A stretch of 60,245 nt of DNA from an uncultured Nitrospina sp. (GTDB lineage Bacteria > Nitrospinota > Nitrospinia > Nitrospinales > VA-1), in contig CAJWQP010000006.1 of NCBI GenBank assembly GCA_913045445.1, positions 1-60,245 of the forward strand, given 5' to 3'. Both the position numbers and the translations under genes were made by a program. Positions 21,134 to 32,074 of this stretch are shown here, piece after piece (the stretch's first letter is position 1; each line of letters begins with the position of its first letter). The notes under the pieces are model-generated. The model was given only the letters and a program-made list of their open reading frames with translations. It did not search any database and was not told the origin of the DNA.

Positions 21134-22523
21134 ATTTCATGACGAATGCGGGGTGGTCGGCGTCTTCGGTCATCCCGATGCCGCGAATCTGGTTTATCTG
21201 GGCCTTTATGCTTTACAGCATAGAGGTCAGGAGAGCGCAGGTATCGTTGCGTCTAACAATGGGAAGATGCATCTTGAAGTGGGGATGGGGTTGGTGGCGG
21301 ATGTGTTCAGCGATGCGCGTCTCAAGAAACTTCCTGGAAATTTGGCGATAGGGCATAACAGATATTCAACGACGGGTGTCAGCAGATTGAAAAATGCTCA
21401 GCCGTGTCTCATAGAATACGCAGGCGGAACGATGGCCATGGGCCACAATGGGAACCTGGTCAATGCCCCGAAGATTCGTAAAGAGTTGGGAGAGGAAGGC
21501 GCGATTTTTCAATCCACCAACGACAGCGAAGTGGTGGTCCACCTGATGGCGCAATCGCGCCGCAATACATTTATTGATCGTGCGGTCGCCGCTTTTTCCC
21601 AGGTACAAGGCGCCTATTCAATCGTGTTGATGAGCGAGAATGAGCTCGTTGCCGCACGAGACCCGAATGGATTCCGCCCGTTGTGTCTGGGTAAGATCGA
21701 TGGAGCTTATATTGTCGCTTCTGAATCCTGTGTGATGAATCTTGTCGAAGCAGAATATATTCGCGAGTTGGAACCGGGCGAATTGATTCTCATCAATAAA
21801 TTCGGAATAAAATCATTTTTTCCCTTCCAGAAAAGCCCCACCACGCAATGTGTGTTTGAGCACATTTATTTTTCGAGGCCGGATAGTCATTTGTTCGGTA
21901 AGCCTGTTTATTCTGCACGCAAGCTCATGGGACGGGCCTTGGCCGGAGGAAACCCGGTAGAGGCTGATGTGGTGGTTCCTGTCCCCGACTCCGGGGTGAT
22001 TTCTGCAATGGGTTATTCTGAAGAATCTGGAATTCCTTTTCAAATGGGATTGATTCGCAACCACTATGTAGGTCGAACTTTTATTGAGCCGCGTTCACAG
22101 ATTCGTAATTTTGGTGTGAAAATTAAATTGAATGCTGTCGAAAGTGTTATAAGGGACAAGCGGGTTATTATTATTGATGACTCCATTGTGCGGGGTACAA
22201 CGAGTAAAAAAATCGTCAAGATGTTACGCGAAGTTGGCGCTAAAGAGATTCATGTTCGAATCAGTTCACCGCCTACCACCTATTCCTGTTTTTACGGTAT
22301 CGACACACCCACCAAGGAGGAGTTGATTGCATCCAATATGGACCTTGAGCAGACTCGTGAATATCTTGGTGCCGATTCACTGCATTATCTGGGTTTGGAA
22401 AAAATGCTGGATGTGTTTGGTGATGATCGGGAGAAATTTTGTTCCGCCTGCTTCAACGGTTGTTATCCCATCAAAGTAGATGACCCTGATGAAGATTCCC
22501 CCCAGTTAGGTCTGTTTGAATAG
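21123..22523 (+). CDS. purF: amidophosphoribosyltransferase
   Basis: [92 protein letters not shown]. Confidence 0.98.
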   Translation: MLDKFHDECGVVGVFGHPDAANLVYLGLYALQHRGQESAGIVASNNGKMHLEVGMGLVADVFSDARLKKLPGNLAIGHNRYSTTGVSRLKNAQPCLIEYAGGTMAMGHNGNLVNAPKIRKELGEEGAIFQSTNDSEVVVHLMAQSRRNTFIDRAVAAFSQVQGAYSIVLMSENELVAARDPNGFRPLCLGKIDGAYIVASESCVMNLVEAEYIRELEPGELILINKFGIKSFFPFQKSPTTQCVFEHIYFSRPDSHLFGKPVYSARKLMGRALAGGNPVEADVVVPVPDSGVISAMGYSEESGIPFQMGLIRNHYVGRTFIEPRSQIRNFGVKIKLNAVESVIRDKRVIIIDDSIVRGTTSKKIVKMLREVGAKEIHVRISSPPTTYSCFYGIDTPTKEELIASNMDLEQTREYLGADSLHYLGLEKMLDVFGDDREKFCSACFNGCYPIKVDDPDEDSPQLGLFE

Positions 22524-22536
22524 AAAACCGCCTCGC

Positions 22537-25281
22537 CTACTCTTCGGTGCTTTTTTTCACAACGGTCGCGGAGTCCAGGGCCCTGCCGAGAGCTTCCATG
22601 TCCTCATTATGGTCGGATAACTTCTTGTTCATTTCTTCCTGCCGTTTCATGGCTCGCCCAAACAAATTTTTGATTGTCTGATAGTCAGACTGTTTCAGTA
22701 TGATATTTCCCGATGGTTTGGGGCTGGCGTCCACCAACTGGACGGCATCTTTTTCAGCAGTCATTGAGCTGGGAAGGGATTCCAGGGCACTCTCGCCAAA
22801 AATTTCAGCGAGCGCTTTTTCCAGAGTGCTTTCCATGGCTATCCTGTCTTCATAACCTACGATGACGCGTTTGAGTTCAGGAATTTTCCCGGCATCAGCT
22901 TTTAGGTACAGAGGCCGGACGTAGATCAACGATTCTTCGATGGGAATAACAAGCATGGTACCCTGAATAACTTTTGAGCCTCTTTGATCCCATAATGAGA
23001 TTTGCCGTGAGACTTCTGCGTCCTGATTGATTCTGGCAACGATCTGGTTGGGACCGTAAATCAGTTTTTGCTTTGGGAACGTGTAGGCAACTAATTGGCC
23101 ATAGTTCTCTCCATCGCTTTGTGCCACCATCCATGCAGAGAGATTGCTTTTCCCTCTGGGTGTGAATGGCAACATGAGGATGTATTCTTCCTTGGTATTT
23201 CCCGGAAGTTTCATGATTGTGTAATACGGTTCCATCATTTTATTGTCGATTTCCGGAATTTCCCATTGGTCCTCCTTGTTGTAAAACACCTGCGGCGTTT
23301 TCATGTGATAGGTCGCGTAGATAAATGCCTGAATCGTGAACAGATCTGACGGATACCGGATATGACTCCTTAAATCTTCCGGCATTTCGCTCAGGTCCTT
23401 GAACAATTTCGGGAAAATATTTTTCCATGTGAGAATGACAGGATCATTGGGGTCAGTAATGTAAAATTGCATTGAACCTTCGTAAGCATCAATAACGATT
23501 TTGACAGAGTTCCTCACATAATTGCCAAATCGCGGGATAGTTTGCGAGTAGGGAAACTGGTCGCTCACGGTGTAAGCGTCATAAATCCATTTCATTTTCC
23601 CTTCGGTCACCACAAGATAAGGGTCACTGTCCAACCTTAAAAACGGGACCACCTGGAGTACCCGCTCGGTTATGTTTCGGTACATCAGCACCCTGCTTTC
23701 ACTCTTAATATCCTGCGAAAAGAGAATTTTAAGTGTTTTAAAACGTGCTGCGAGAAGCAACTTCCGTATGAAGGAATCAACCGGGAACCCGCCGCTTCCT
23801 TCGTAATTTTTGTATACATTTTTCTCACCTTCAGGATAGTCAAATTCTTTGGTTCCGGTGTTAACAAAAACATGGTCGTTTGAAAGTTCGCCAAAGTAGA
23901 TTTCTGGTTGTTCCACTTTCAGGTCGACGTTGGATTGAGGTGGAATATCTTTTATGAAAAGTACGGGCATGCCCTGCGGGGTTATCTGATTTACAGGGCT
24001 GAGGGAAACTCCATAGCCATGAGTAAAAGTGAGGTGTTCGTTGATCCATGTGCGATTGGGCAGGTTTTCCGATTGCAATTCGCGAGGGGAAAGCAGGGTT
24101 TGTCTATATTTGCCATCAATGGTATAGCGGTCATTGTCGACCGAATTGAACTGGTAATAAGTTCGTATTTCCTGAATTTGCCCCAGAGTGTCGAGTAAAG
24201 GTTCCTGATCCCACAGGCGGATGTTTTCAATGGTCAGGCTGTTGGCTTGAATAGACTCAGCATTTAACGATTCGGCTCCGGTGAGTCTTTTTGACTCTGT
24301 GGTGTCCAGTCCGTAAGCCTTAAGCGATCCGGCAATGGTGTGTTCAATAAAAGGCGTTTCTTTGATAAGTTCATTTGGGTTGACTACAAAGTTTTGCAGG
24401 ATTTTCGGATAAAAACTTCCAGCAAAATAAATCACTCCAATCCCGGTCAGCGCAAGAACAACTTTTTTCACACCGCGTCCGGTGGCTATAAAGAAGCTGA
24501 GGCCGGCTCCAGCCAGCGACAACCAGGACATGGTGTTGAGTATTGGGAGTTGACCGTAGTAATCGGCGAACCCGATGCCCGTTACCACACCATTTCCCTC
24601 CAACAGCAGGTCATAGCGCTGGAGATGAAATTCCATGGCCATCAGGATAAGAAAATAAAAGACCAGTGAGGACAAGGGCCGCCTGGCTTCCACCTGCATA
24701 ACGATTCCATTGGGTCCCAGGTAAATAAACTGCTTCAGGAAAAAGATGATGCCCGTTCCAATACCAAGAACAACAAAAGCTTCCCATAAAATCGATTTGC
24801 CAAGATTAAGAAACGGTAGAGTGAACAGGTAAAAGGAATAGTCATTGCCAAAAATGGGGTCGGCACTGCCAAAGGGAACGGCTTTGGCATAGAGCTGAAC
24901 GATTTCCCATTTTTGTCCAATGATCAACCCGGTCATCACCGCCAGCACGAGCGGACCAAAAAACATAAGTTTTCTCAGGTTACTGGCTATCAAATCGAGC
25001 AGGGGTAACTCGCGGCGAACAGAATCGGACAGCAGGACAGGGATGTGCGAGCTGTGGTCATACATGCGTTTCAGCGGAAAACAGGTAAAAGTGAAAAAGA
25101 GAACTCCCGCAACCAAACCAAAACCCCATTGCGAAAATACAATAGTCCAGAAAACAGAATCGAATTCATGGTGAGCGAACCATATCCAGTTGAAATAGAA
25201 TCCAATGATTTTCTCGGCGAACATCGAGCCAACCGTAACGATGCCGAGCAGAATGAATAGCCATTTTCTCTGCGTGTTCAT
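22537..25281 (-). CDS. UPF0182 family membrane protein
   Basis: NTMSWLSLAGAGLSFFI, HLTFTHGYGVSLSPVNQITPQGMPVLFIKDIPP, LPFTPRGKSNLSAWMVAQSDGENYGQLVAYTFPKQKLIYGPNQI. Confidence 0.94.
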   Translation of the reverse strand: MNTQRKWLFILLGIVTVGSMFAEKIIGFYFNWIWFAHHEFDSVFWTIVFSQWGFGLVAGVLFFTFTCFPLKRMYDHSSHIPVLLSDSVRRELPLLDLIASNLRKLMFFGPLVLAVMTGLIIGQKWEIVQLYAKAVPFGSADPIFGNDYSFYLFTLPFLNLGKSILWEAFVVLGIGTGIIFFLKQFIYLGPNGIVMQVEARRPLSSLVFYFLILMAMEFHLQRYDLLLEGNGVVTGIGFADYYGQLPILNTMSWLSLAGAGLSFFIATGRGVKKVVLALTGIGVIYFAGSFYPKILQNFVVNPNELIKETPFIEHTIAGSLKAYGLDTTESKRLTGAESLNAESIQANSLTIENIRLWDQEPLLDTLGQIQEIRTYYQFNSVDNDRYTIDGKYRQTLLSPRELQSENLPNRTWINEHLTFTHGYGVSLSPVNQITPQGMPVLFIKDIPPQSNVDLKVEQPEIYFGELSNDHVFVNTGTKEFDYPEGEKNVYKNYEGSGGFPVDSFIRKLLLAARFKTLKILFSQDIKSESRVLMYRNITERVLQVVPFLRLDSDPYLVVTEGKMKWIYDAYTVSDQFPYSQTIPRFGNYVRNSVKIVIDAYEGSMQFYITDPNDPVILTWKNIFPKLFKDLSEMPEDLRSHIRYPSDLFTIQAFIYATYHMKTPQVFYNKEDQWEIPEIDNKMMEPYYTIMKLPGNTKEEYILMLPFTPRGKSNLSAWMVAQSDGENYGQLVAYTFPKQKLIYGPNQIVARINQDAEVSRQISLWDQRGSKVIQGTMLVIPIEESLIYVRPLYLKADAGKIPELKRVIVGYEDRIAMESTLEKALAEIFGESALESLPSSMTAEKDAVQLVDASPKPSGNIILKQSDYQTIKNLFGRAMKRQEEMNKKLSDHNEDMEALGRALDSATVVKKSTEE

Positions 25282-25377
25282 GAGTTTTCCTTCAATAAAT
25301 TTTCCGTTTTCTTTGTGAGTTCATGAGTGCTTCTTTGCAAAACTCTTCATTTCCTCTGAGCGTTTTCGAGTGCTTCT

Positions 25378-25932
25378 TTAAGATGTTATCCATTTGATCG
25401 AACAGCCCATGGAAGGGATCTGTTCGCTGGAAACCGGTTGTCCGGCGATTATATTTTCCAGGGCCGATTTTAAATCCTGCCGGGTCACCTTTTCCGGGTG
25501 TTCCCAGTTGTCATCGATTCGGCCACGGTAAAGTAGTTTTCGTTCTTTGCCGTAGACATACAAGTCGGGAGTACAAACGGCATCGTACGCCTTGGCTGTT
25601 TCCTGGCTGGGGTCCATCAGATAAGGGAAAGGAAATCCCTTTTCTTTTGCCAGCGCTTTCATGTTGTCCAGCGAATCGTCAGGATACCGAACTGTGTCAT
25701 TGGGATTGATTCCAACCAGCTGGACTCCGCGATCAGAGAATTCATTCTGCAGATCAATCAGTCGTTTTAGAACTGCTTTTACATAGGGGCAATGATTGCA
25801 CATGAATATGATGACCAGAACATCCCGGCCGGAGAAGCTGTCCAGCGAATATGTTTTGCCATCGGTTCCTTCAAGTGCAAAATCATAGGCGGGGGTTCCC
25901 AGAGAGGTCATAGTGGAATTAAGAAGTACCAT
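25378..25932 (-). CDS. thioredoxin-fold (redoxin/AhpC-TSA-like) protein
   Basis: PAYDFALEGTDGKTYSLDSFSGRDVLVIIFMCNHCPYVKAVLKRLIDLQNEF. Confidence 0.9.
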   Translation of the reverse strand: MVLLNSTMTSLGTPAYDFALEGTDGKTYSLDSFSGRDVLVIIFMCNHCPYVKAVLKRLIDLQNEFSDRGVQLVGINPNDTVRYPDDSLDNMKALAKEKGFPFPYLMDPSQETAKAYDAVCTPDLYVYGKERKLLYRGRIDDNWEHPEKVTRQDLKSALENIIAGQPVSSEQIPSMGCSIKWITS

Positions 25933-26057
25933 AATAAATAGTCTAAAACGTTTGAGAGACGAAAATTGAAAAGAAACGTTTGGAAAAATGATTATAAAGG
26001 AATGCTAACACGTTTGCGAGCAGGATAGATACTTGAATACGAGAATATAGCGCGCTC

Positions 26058-26954
26058 TTATTCGCTTTTACAGGTCATCCCGGTGACCCGGCAGGTATAG
26101 CAGGCAGAGTGGGCTAATGGAAATGGACGCAACGTTTCTTTGATCGTGCCCCCCATTCTAGCCTGATCGCTATCGACAAGGATTGGGCATACATAGACGC
26201 CCGTTTGTGTTGCCATTCGCGATGTGGAGCATTGCAGGTTGGTGATGTCATAATTTTCAAAACATTTTTCGGTGACATGCTCGTCGTCAGAGTAGTTGCG
26301 CAAGTTTTCCGCCAGGCGACCGATGAGAAACCCCGGAAGAATTTTGAGCCGGGGCTGAGGAACGTTGAGCGATTTCAAAAAACTATTCAGATTGTCTTCC
26401 ATTGCCGCGTCTTTATCTTCTTCCCAGTTTCGAGTCACCGTGAGAACAGGAGAAAACCCGGCGGCGCCCAGATTACGGATTCCTTCGCTCGCCTTTCTAA
26501 AAGCATTTTTGCCTCGGATTAGATTATTTACCTCTTCCTCATAACTTTCCATGCTCACACGAAATTGCAGACGATGCGAGGAACCGTTTTGTATTTCACG
26601 CAGGCGGATTGCTTTTTCGGGAGAGATGAGAGTGCCGTTGGTCAGTACGTCCAATGGACCGCATTCAAGAATGGCGGCAAGAATTTCGAAGATTTCCGGA
26701 TTCATAAACACTTCGCCGCCAGTGATGTAGTAGTCCTTGACCTCAAGCAGTTTGGATTCTTCCAGCCGCAGGCGGACTTGTCGCAGGCTCATCATTTCAT
26801 GCGTATGATTTTGTGGTCCGCAACTGATGAAACAATGCGTGCACTGCAGGTTGCACAAGGTTCCTCCAACCTGAAGCCATAAAGTCTCCAGGTTTGCCAA
26901 GGGCACTTCGGGAATATTTTTTACCGAAGTCGATTGTTTCTGAGTGGTGTTCAT
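26058..26954 (-). CDS. radical SAM protein
   Basis: CNLQCTHC cluster motif; YYITGGEVFMNPEIFEIL; C-terminal CYTCRVTGMTC cysteines. Confidence 0.9.
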   Translation of the reverse strand: MNTTQKQSTSVKNIPEVPLANLETLWLQVGGTLCNLQCTHCFISCGPQNHTHEMMSLRQVRLRLEESKLLEVKDYYITGGEVFMNPEIFEILAAILECGPLDVLTNGTLISPEKAIRLREIQNGSSHRLQFRVSMESYEEEVNNLIRGKNAFRKASEGIRNLGAAGFSPVLTVTRNWEEDKDAAMEDNLNSFLKSLNVPQPRLKILPGFLIGRLAENLRNYSDDEHVTEKCFENYDITNLQCSTSRMATQTGVYVCPILVDSDQARMGGTIKETLRPFPLAHSACYTCRVTGMTCKSE

Positions 26955-27113
26955 GAATTCAGCCTAGCAAAAGGGAAAGCAACATTTCAAGAAATACTGA
27001 CTAATTCTTTAAAGAGGGTAGCATTTTGAACAGGATGGTATCGGGTATTAAGTCGCGGGGTACAGGAAAACCTTACAACTGGACAAAACCAAAGGAAGCA
27101 CTATTAGGAAACC

Positions 27114-28235
27114 TTATAAGCCAGCCGATTCGTAAGAGTCGTTTACTTTTTTGATGCGCAGTTTCCTGCGCATTGCGGCGAATCCTTCCAGAGCTTTGCG
27201 TCCCAGGGGGGATTTATATACAGGCTTAACGTTCAGTTTGGCCTTGTCTGGCGAGTCAATAAAGAATCTTGTATCCAAAGGAGACATATACCGACAATGA
27301 GGGAAAAGCCACTTCATAGGAAGCCGGGCTTTCCGGACCGCCTCTTCCAGGTAGCTGGCGGCTTCGGCAACTTGTTTGCTTTCCTCTCCAGTGACGATGC
27401 TTGGAGCTATCAGTTTCAACAAAGGCACAACTCCCTTGCCAGTGAGATAATCAATTTTATCTTTCAGTGAATCCAGCGGGCCCGGCTCCAGAAACAGTTC
27501 AGTCCACACCGTTCCCGCCGGGAAAATTCCAGCGGCGTATTCCAGCGCTGTATAGACCAGTGGCGGTGATATGATGTCATCCTTTTTGGCGAAACCAACA
27601 AAACCTTCCAGTGGAAGATTCAGTAAATCGATCCCGGCCGCATAAACCTTGTCCAGGATTTGCTTGTCTTTGGGGGGGAATCCGCGTAATGCCACAAAAG
27701 TACTGAACTCTTTTTTAATGGCTTGCACCACAGGTGCCAGCCGAGTCAGGCCGCGGTCGGGTTCTCGGCAATAGTCCATATTAAGTTGGATGACATCTGC
27801 CGATCCCTCCTCAAAGGCCGATTTAATTACCGAAAGAATTGTTTCCTGTGTCAGGTTGAGGCGGTTCTTTTGTCCTACTGCGCGCAAAAATAAATTCAGG
27901 CAATAACCATCAATACAAGCGTTATCCGATACCGGGGAACGTTTCTGCATCTGTTCCCGCACAAAGTTTGGCAGGGGGACGATGCCCACTTCGACATCCG
28001 TGCCCATGGAATTGAGTTTTAACACACCATCACTCAGTTTAAGCTGAGGCATGCCATCGTCGGCTTCTTTGATCGGCACTTTGACGATGAAATTTTCCGC
28101 GAGGCTCAATGCGATTTCTTCGCCGGGTTGACCATCGCAATAACCACAGGTGACCTCGGAGACATCCCGCACTTCTTGAGGAATGACGAGTCCTTTGCGG
28201 ATCAATTCAAATTTTAGTTGGCCGTAACTTTCCAT
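27114..28235 (-). CDS. conserved protein, radical-SAM-like TIM barrel lacking the CX3CX2C motif (tentative)
   Basis: Likely start MESYGQLKFELIRKG; VTCGYCDGQPGEE; CIDGYCLNLFLRAVGQKNRLNLTQETILSVIKSAFEEGSADVIQLNMD. Confidence 0.45.
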   Translation of the reverse strand: MESYGQLKFELIRKGLVIPQEVRDVSEVTCGYCDGQPGEEIALSLAENFIVKVPIKEADDGMPQLKLSDGVLKLNSMGTDVEVGIVPLPNFVREQMQKRSPVSDNACIDGYCLNLFLRAVGQKNRLNLTQETILSVIKSAFEEGSADVIQLNMDYCREPDRGLTRLAPVVQAIKKEFSTFVALRGFPPKDKQILDKVYAAGIDLLNLPLEGFVGFAKKDDIISPPLVYTALEYAAGIFPAGTVWTELFLEPGPLDSLKDKIDYLTGKGVVPLLKLIAPSIVTGEESKQVAEAASYLEEAVRKARLPMKWLFPHCRYMSPLDTRFFIDSPDKAKLNVKPVYKSPLGRKALEGFAAMRRKLRIKKVNDSYESAGL

Positions 28236-28261
28236 AACATTATTAACGCGAACGCGCTCGA

Positions 28262-29668
28262 CTATAATCGGTCGAGCAGTTTTTGGTGGATTCCTGAGAA
28301 TCCGCCCGAGGACATGATAAGAAAAACGTCTTGAGGGCGGCATTCACCAGCCATTTTATCTACGAGAGCACCCACCTCCGGGATAAAAAATGCATTGCCT
28401 CCATTTTCGTTGATAGATTCGACAACCCGTTTAGGGTCCAGCCGGTCTTCCGGCGGTATTTTACCGGGTGCGAACAGATCAGCAATAATCACCCGGTCTG
28501 CCGTAGCGAAACTCTGCGGCAATTTGTCTTCAAAAATTTTTCTTCTGCAAGTCGCGGAACGAGGTTCGAACACCGCCCACAAACGTTGACCGGGATAAGC
28601 TTCCCGCACGGCTTCCAGAGTCAGCTTTACAGCTGTCGGGTGATGCGCAAAATCGTCTATTACCGTCACGCCATTTTTAACGCCGACAATTTCCTGCCGC
28701 CTTTTGATTCCCTCGAATGTTGCGAATCCTTTTTGCACTTCCTGGGCGGTGAGTCCCAACTTGATGCCCATAGCCGCAACCGCTATTGCATTTTCGACAT
28801 TGTGTCGCCCGATCATCGGCAGATGAAAGGTTGCGATTTTTGAGTCCTTGTGACTCAGAGTAAAATATCCTTCTCCGTTTTTGAATTTATAATCTTCGGC
28901 GACCCAGTCGGCAGAAGAAGAAAATCCATAGGTTTCGACTTCGCAAGAGCCTCCGGTCAGAACGTCTTTCGCATGCGCATCTGAAAAAGCGGTTAAGAGA
29001 AATCCATCCGGATGGATAATGTTTACAAATTTCCGAAATGAATCTTTTATGTGGTCAAGGTCGCGGAATATATCAGCGTGATCGAACTCGACTCCTGTCA
29101 GGATCGATGCAAACGGACTGTAGTGTAAAAACTTGGGCCCTTTATCGAAAAATGCGGTGTCATATTCATCTCCTTCGCTCACGAAGAATTCCCCTTCCGG
29201 GATGGCATGGTTACCGTCAAAATTTTTCATCCACCCACCGACCATGAAACCGGGTTTCCGTTCGGCAGAATGCAACACCCAACTCAGCATGGCTGTAGTG
29301 GTTGTCTTTCCGTGAGTTCCTGCAACGACCAGCGATTTTCGGTTTTGCAGGTAAAACTTTTGTATGGCCTCTGGAAACGAAATATAAGGGATGCCTTTTT
29401 CCAGAACAGCCAGAACCTCCTCATTATCTTTGGACACGGCGTTACCAATGACAACCTTGTCGATGCCATCAGTAATATTTTCACGCCGGTACCCAGGCTT
29501 GATGTCTATCCCGGCCGATTCCAGGAGCGTGCTCATGGGGGGATAGATATTGGAGTCTGACCCTGTGACCCGGTAGCCGGATTTTTGCAACAGTCCGGCA
29601 AGAGAGGCCATTCCGGTACCGCAAATGGCGATCAAATAGATCGATTTTATCTTTTCATTGGAGATCAT
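28262..29668 (-). CDS. mpl: UDP-N-acetylmuramate:L-alanyl-gamma-D-glutamyl-meso-diaminopimelate ligase
   Basis: IYLIAICGTGMASLAGLLQKSGYRVTGSDSNIYPPMSTLLESAGI; VAGTHGKTTTTAMLSWVL; DDFAHHPTAVKLTLEAVR. Confidence 0.96.
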   Translation of the reverse strand: MISNEKIKSIYLIAICGTGMASLAGLLQKSGYRVTGSDSNIYPPMSTLLESAGIDIKPGYRRENITDGIDKVVIGNAVSKDNEEVLAVLEKGIPYISFPEAIQKFYLQNRKSLVVAGTHGKTTTTAMLSWVLHSAERKPGFMVGGWMKNFDGNHAIPEGEFFVSEGDEYDTAFFDKGPKFLHYSPFASILTGVEFDHADIFRDLDHIKDSFRKFVNIIHPDGFLLTAFSDAHAKDVLTGGSCEVETYGFSSSADWVAEDYKFKNGEGYFTLSHKDSKIATFHLPMIGRHNVENAIAVAAMGIKLGLTAQEVQKGFATFEGIKRRQEIVGVKNGVTVIDDFAHHPTAVKLTLEAVREAYPGQRLWAVFEPRSATCRRKIFEDKLPQSFATADRVIIADLFAPGKIPPEDRLDPKRVVESINENGGNAFFIPEVGALVDKMAGECRPQDVFLIMSSGGFSGIHQKLLDRL

Positions 29669-29759
29669 TCCGGGGAATTGTAGGCCTCGTACCCTTTAAA
29701 GTCAAGTCATATCAATGGGTTTGGGGATATGTGGCGGTCTGGAGGAGATATTTGTTTAT

Positions 29760-30404
29760 TTAAATGAATAATAATTTTAATTGAGATAGATCGTCAATTA
29801 AATAATCTGGTTTGGAATTGCGAAGGGAACCAGGGTCGCCTAATCCGTAGGTAACGCCACAGGTCGTGACTCCAGCTTGCTTGCCGGTTTCAATATCAAC
29901 GGCACTATCTCCCACCATCAAGACCTTTTGAGCGGGACAGTTGAATTCGTTCATGAGAAGTTGCAGACCTCTGGGGTCGGGTTTTTGCACGTCCAGGCTG
30001 TCACCTCCCAGCACAGAGTCAAAAGGCTCCCGAAACTCAAGCGCTGAAAGAATTTTTTCTATGAACGCTACCGGTTTGTTGGACAGGATCGCGTTTGCTT
30101 TGTGTGAAAAGTGTTCAACAATTTGTCGCCCATTGGGGTAGAAAACGGTCTGATCCAGCAGATGATTATTGTAGTGTTTGCGAAAAAGAGAAACAGCGGT
30201 GTCGGTGTCGTTGCAACCGGAACCCTTCAGAGAGCGGGTCATGAGGTTGACCACGCCGCTCCCTACATTACCGCGAATGGTTTCCCGACTTAAGGTGGTC
30301 AATTCCATTTCCGCGAGAGCGAGATTGACCGAGTCGGCTATATCGGCCAGGGTATCGACTAGTGTGCCATCGAAATCGTAGACAATAAGGGAAATTTTTT
30401 TCAA
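29760..30404 (-). CDS. gph: HAD-family hydrolase, phosphoglycolate phosphatase-like
   Basis: LIVYDFDGTLVDTLADIADSVNLAL; AILSNKP; KPDPRGLQLLM; MVGDSAVDIETGKQAGVTTCGVTYG. Confidence 0.9.
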   Translation of the reverse strand: MKKISLIVYDFDGTLVDTLADIADSVNLALAEMELTTLSRETIRGNVGSGVVNLMTRSLKGSGCNDTDTAVSLFRKHYNNHLLDQTVFYPNGRQIVEHFSHKANAILSNKPVAFIEKILSALEFREPFDSVLGGDSLDVQKPDPRGLQLLMNEFNCPAQKVLMVGDSAVDIETGKQAGVTTCGVTYGLGDPGSLRNSKPDYLIDDLSQLKLLFI

Positions 30405-30417
30405 GGTGACAGAGTGG

Positions 30418-30732
30418 TTACTCAGGTTCGCTTGTGGTGTAGCGGTAGGCCCTTACAATATTATTTTCATCGAACAGAATAACCATGTCCTTCGATTTTG
30501 TTTGACTCAGCGCGTTCCACTGGTCGAACTGATAGGTCCACATGACCTTCCCGTTTTCCATGCCCTCTTTATATGGAGGGCCAAACTTATCAAGGATTTC
30601 AGTTTGACTGGTCACATTATTCTGAATACTGCTCACTTGTGAGCTGTCAAAATTTTTCCCGACGGTTCCACAACCTGCCAATAAGAATAAAAAGAGAACG
30701 CCTGCAATGTTAAATCCATTTATTTTCATCAT
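30418..30732 (-). CDS. lipoprotein with BamE/SmpA-like fold
   Basis: Lipobox LLAGC; VTSQTEILDKFGPPYKEGMENGKVMWTYQFDQWNA. Confidence 0.7.
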   Translation of the reverse strand: MMKINGFNIAGVLFLFLLAGCGTVGKNFDSSQVSSIQNNVTSQTEILDKFGPPYKEGMENGKVMWTYQFDQWNALSQTKSKDMVILFDENNIVRAYRYTTSEPE

Positions 30733-31007
30733 AATTCTCCTCGAAGGTCGTGTTGACAGGGGCCGGGCGGGCAGAAACCCAGTTGCTCAATGCTTATTTT
30801 TGAAAGTTGAAATTTAGTTTACCAGAATGGGTAAAAAAAGTATAACGTTTAGCAGAGAGTCGCAAACCGGAGATTTAAGATGGTGGCTTGTTAATTAACC
30901 CCACCCTTACCAAGGAGGCCTGTCCAGAACTTTGGTGTGGGAGGGTAGGAGAGGTTATTTGGGAAACTTGTAAGCTACCAGCCAGAGTGGGAGAATGGGA
31001 GAAAAAA

Positions 31008-32054
31008 ATGTTTTCTGTATCAGGAGTTTATAGCTCAAAGGTTTTAAAATTTTTTATTATTGCGGTTGCAACAGGGCTGCTTTCAGGCTGTACCACAACA
31101 CCCGAACCTTCTTCGCAGTCGGTAAATAAACAAAAGCCTGCATCGGTGACGGATGTAGTGTTGGATGGTTATTACGAGCCGCTTCCGTCTTCCGGTAAAA
31201 AAGGATATTTTGTGGAACAGCTAGCCCCGGAAATTTATTTTTTTTCAACAGGGGTATACAACAATTTGTTTGTCGTTACACAGGAAGGTGTGGTTATCAC
31301 CGACCCGATAAAAGGAAAGGGAAAGCTTCTCAAACAGGCTATCAGAGAGGTGACGACTCAACCCGTCAGGTTTATGATCTATTCGCATTCGCATATTGAT
31401 CACATCGGTGATGCGCACCTGTTCGCTGGTGAAGGAGTACAGATCATCGCTCAGGTGGAGACGGGCAAAGCGCTCAGGAAGTATAAGGACAGGAATCGTC
31501 CCGTACCGCATATTAATTTTGGAACAAATTACACACTTTCCATAGGCGGGATAACCATTGAATTGATTTATCCGGGGGAGGGTCATGGCAAAGGAAACTC
31601 CATCATATATATTCCTTCACGCAAGGTCCTGATGTATGTGGATATGGCGACCCCCAAGTCGGTCCCGTTTAAAAACTTTGCCTACACAATAGATATTGCC
31701 AGTCATGTCCGCGGAATTGAAAAGACACTTAAGCTTGATTTTGATGTGTACGTTGCCGGCCACCTTCATCGTACCGGGAAGAGGGAAGAGATGAAAGAAG
31801 TGTTGGCTTATCACTACGCATCGAAGAAAGCCAGTATCGAGGCGATAAAAAAAGTGTCGTTCCTTGACGTGCGTGTGAGGACAAAAACAAAGGATGTGGA
31901 AAATTTATTCGGGACGTATCTGGACGCAGTGGCGGAGGAGTGTTACCGGATTTTAAAACCTGAATGGAAACACAGGTTGATGGGATTCGAGGCTTTCGCT
32001 CGTGGTCATTGTGATGTATGGATTTCCTATCATCGTACTCACAAGGCACCCTAG
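31008..32054 (+). CDS. metallo-beta-lactamase-fold lipoprotein
   Basis: Lipobox TGLLSGC; MIYSHSHIDHIGDAHLFAGEGVQIIAQ; YPGEGHGKGNSIIYIPSRKVLMYVDM; VAGHLHRTG. Confidence 0.88.
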   Translation: MFSVSGVYSSKVLKFFIIAVATGLLSGCTTTPEPSSQSVNKQKPASVTDVVLDGYYEPLPSSGKKGYFVEQLAPEIYFFSTGVYNNLFVVTQEGVVITDPIKGKGKLLKQAIREVTTQPVRFMIYSHSHIDHIGDAHLFAGEGVQIIAQVETGKALRKYKDRNRPVPHINFGTNYTLSIGGITIELIYPGEGHGKGNSIIYIPSRKVLMYVDMATPKSVPFKNFAYTIDIASHVRGIEKTLKLDFDVYVAGHLHRTGKREEMKEVLAYHYASKKASIEAIKKVSFLDVRVRTKTKDVENLFGTYLDAVAEECYRILKPEWKHRLMGFEAFARGHCDVWISYHRTHKAP

Positions 32055-32074
32055 TAGCCAGCCAGGGCGAAAGG

